A stretch of DNA of 64,000 nt, from positions 1 through 64,000 of the forward strand of contig JBGAPF010000004.1 of assembly GCA_044221445.1 (NCBI GenBank), given 5' to 3'. Shown one piece after another: positions 63,612-64,000 of the stretch. Every line of letters starts with the position of its first letter. The first letter of the stretch is position 1. The stretch is from JBDHTS01 sp044221445. Its GTDB lineage: Bacteria > Pseudomonadota > Alphaproteobacteria > Micavibrionales > Micavibrionaceae. A program made the position numbers and the translations under genes. The notes under the pieces are model-generated. The model did not search any database. It was not told the DNA's origin and saw only the letters and a program-made list of their open reading frames with translations.

Positions 63612-63956
63612 ATGCGCGTGTTCCTTATGCTTTTAATTTTTGCGATAGGTTACAGCGGCTTCACAGCTGCAGCGCATGCCTATGGCTCCGATTGCGGCAT
63701 GACCCAGTCTAAAGAAAGCCCTGCCGATAAAGCGGGATGCCCCGACGAGCAGCAGAAAATAGACGATCAAGCTGATCAGAATAAAAGCACGGGCGGTATC
63801 GATTGCCATCATTGCTGTTCTGCTGAAATAGGATTTAGTTCTGATTTCTCGGTAAACTTCGATATCGCATCGATGCTTCTATCGCCTTTGCCGGATCAGG
63901 TTCCCACCGACAGCCATATATCCTCGCTTTTACGCCCCCCAAGACACCTTGTTTAA
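63612..63956 (+). CDS. Small secreted Cys/His-rich protein
   Basis: A 114-residue protein divergent from arsR. It has a signal peptide (MRVFLMLLIFAIGYSGFTAAAHA, cut near residue 23). The mature part has SDCGMTQ, a charged region, a CHHCC motif at about residue 67, and a hydrophobic stretch. The Cys/His motif suggests metal binding in the periplasm. Related small proteins occur near copper or mercury genes, but no family is assigned. Start at 63612 is the best fit; upstream ATG at 63576 would place residues before the signal peptide. The window ends 44 bp after its stop. Confidence 0.6.
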   Translation: MRVFLMLLIFAIGYSGFTAAAHAYGSDCGMTQSKESPADKAGCPDEQQKIDDQADQNKSTGGIDCHHCCSAEIGFSSDFSVNFDIASMLLSPLPDQVPTDSHISSLLRPPRHLV

Positions 63957-64000
63957 CTGAACGGGGTTTAGCCGCCTTTGGCGCGACTCCGTTAACGCCG

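Noticed and set aside
59500..64000. Right attachment site of the integrative element
   Set aside because: I looked for the 13 bp core GGTTTTGTAAACC and for a 3' tRNA-Thr half ending CCGGCACCA and did not see either, so no right end is claimed within the window.

Overview
The window is most likely chromosomal DNA of an alphaproteobacterium. The evidence is a NAD-glutamate dehydrogenase of about 1,600 residues, an Usg-family protein, rpsT directly before dnaA, CtaA-type haem A synthase, an adrenodoxin-type ferredoxin, and GroESL behind a CIRCE operator. Several proteins with type IV prepilin leaders and IcmO/IcmP-type (DotL/DotM) proteins suggest a lineage near Micavibrionales or another deep alphaproteobacterial group; that placement is inference only.

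Layout. 1-1668: a lipoprotein cut by the left edge, a metallo-beta-lactamase-fold hydrolase and a membrane protein, all minus strand. 1790-5724: typA(bipA) facing rimO and a PAP2 phosphatase. 5772-10319: three overlapping minus-strand genes for large prepilin-like proteins; the middle one carries Cys/Trp-rich thrombospondin-like repeats. 10539-17286: NAD-GDH, a structured RNA candidate with terminator, a secreted protein and a glycosyltransferase. 17360-22964: ctaA, an FNR/membrane protein/[2Fe-2S] ferredoxin cluster, usg and several A/T-rich unknowns. 23128-28673: CIRCE-groES-groEL, an unknown, mutM with a degenerate zinc finger, and rpsT. 29137-43125: the replication block dnaA ... dnaN-recF-gyrB, interrupted between dnaA and dnaN by a GNAT gene and a biotin operon (bioB-bioF-bioD-bioA) that ends in a ferritin-like di-iron protein. 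43122-49115: unknowns (one HExxH peptidase-like), palindromic repeats, a NUDIX gene and argS. 49118-53962: icmO/dotL and icmP/dotM homologues with two small membrane proteins, in one minus-strand run.

54207-64000 is an integrative element and its cargo. A 5' half of tRNA-Thr(UGU) is followed 70 bp later by a complete tRNA-Thr(UGU) and a tyrosine integrase. Then come small putative regulators, a primase-helicase-type replication protein, a repeat-rich origin candidate, a two-gene CBASS anti-phage module (Cap15-like effector plus CD-NTase), and an arsenic-resistance operon (arsR, DUF6428, arsC, aquaporin). No right attachment site is visible, so the element probably continues past the window.

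No rRNA genes or CRISPR arrays were seen. The strongest leads for new biology are the di-iron protein in the biotin operon, the repeat-bearing prepilin cluster, the IcmO/IcmP locus coupled to a pilin-like protein, and the integrative element with its duplicated tRNA and a ribosome-site-sequestering hairpin.
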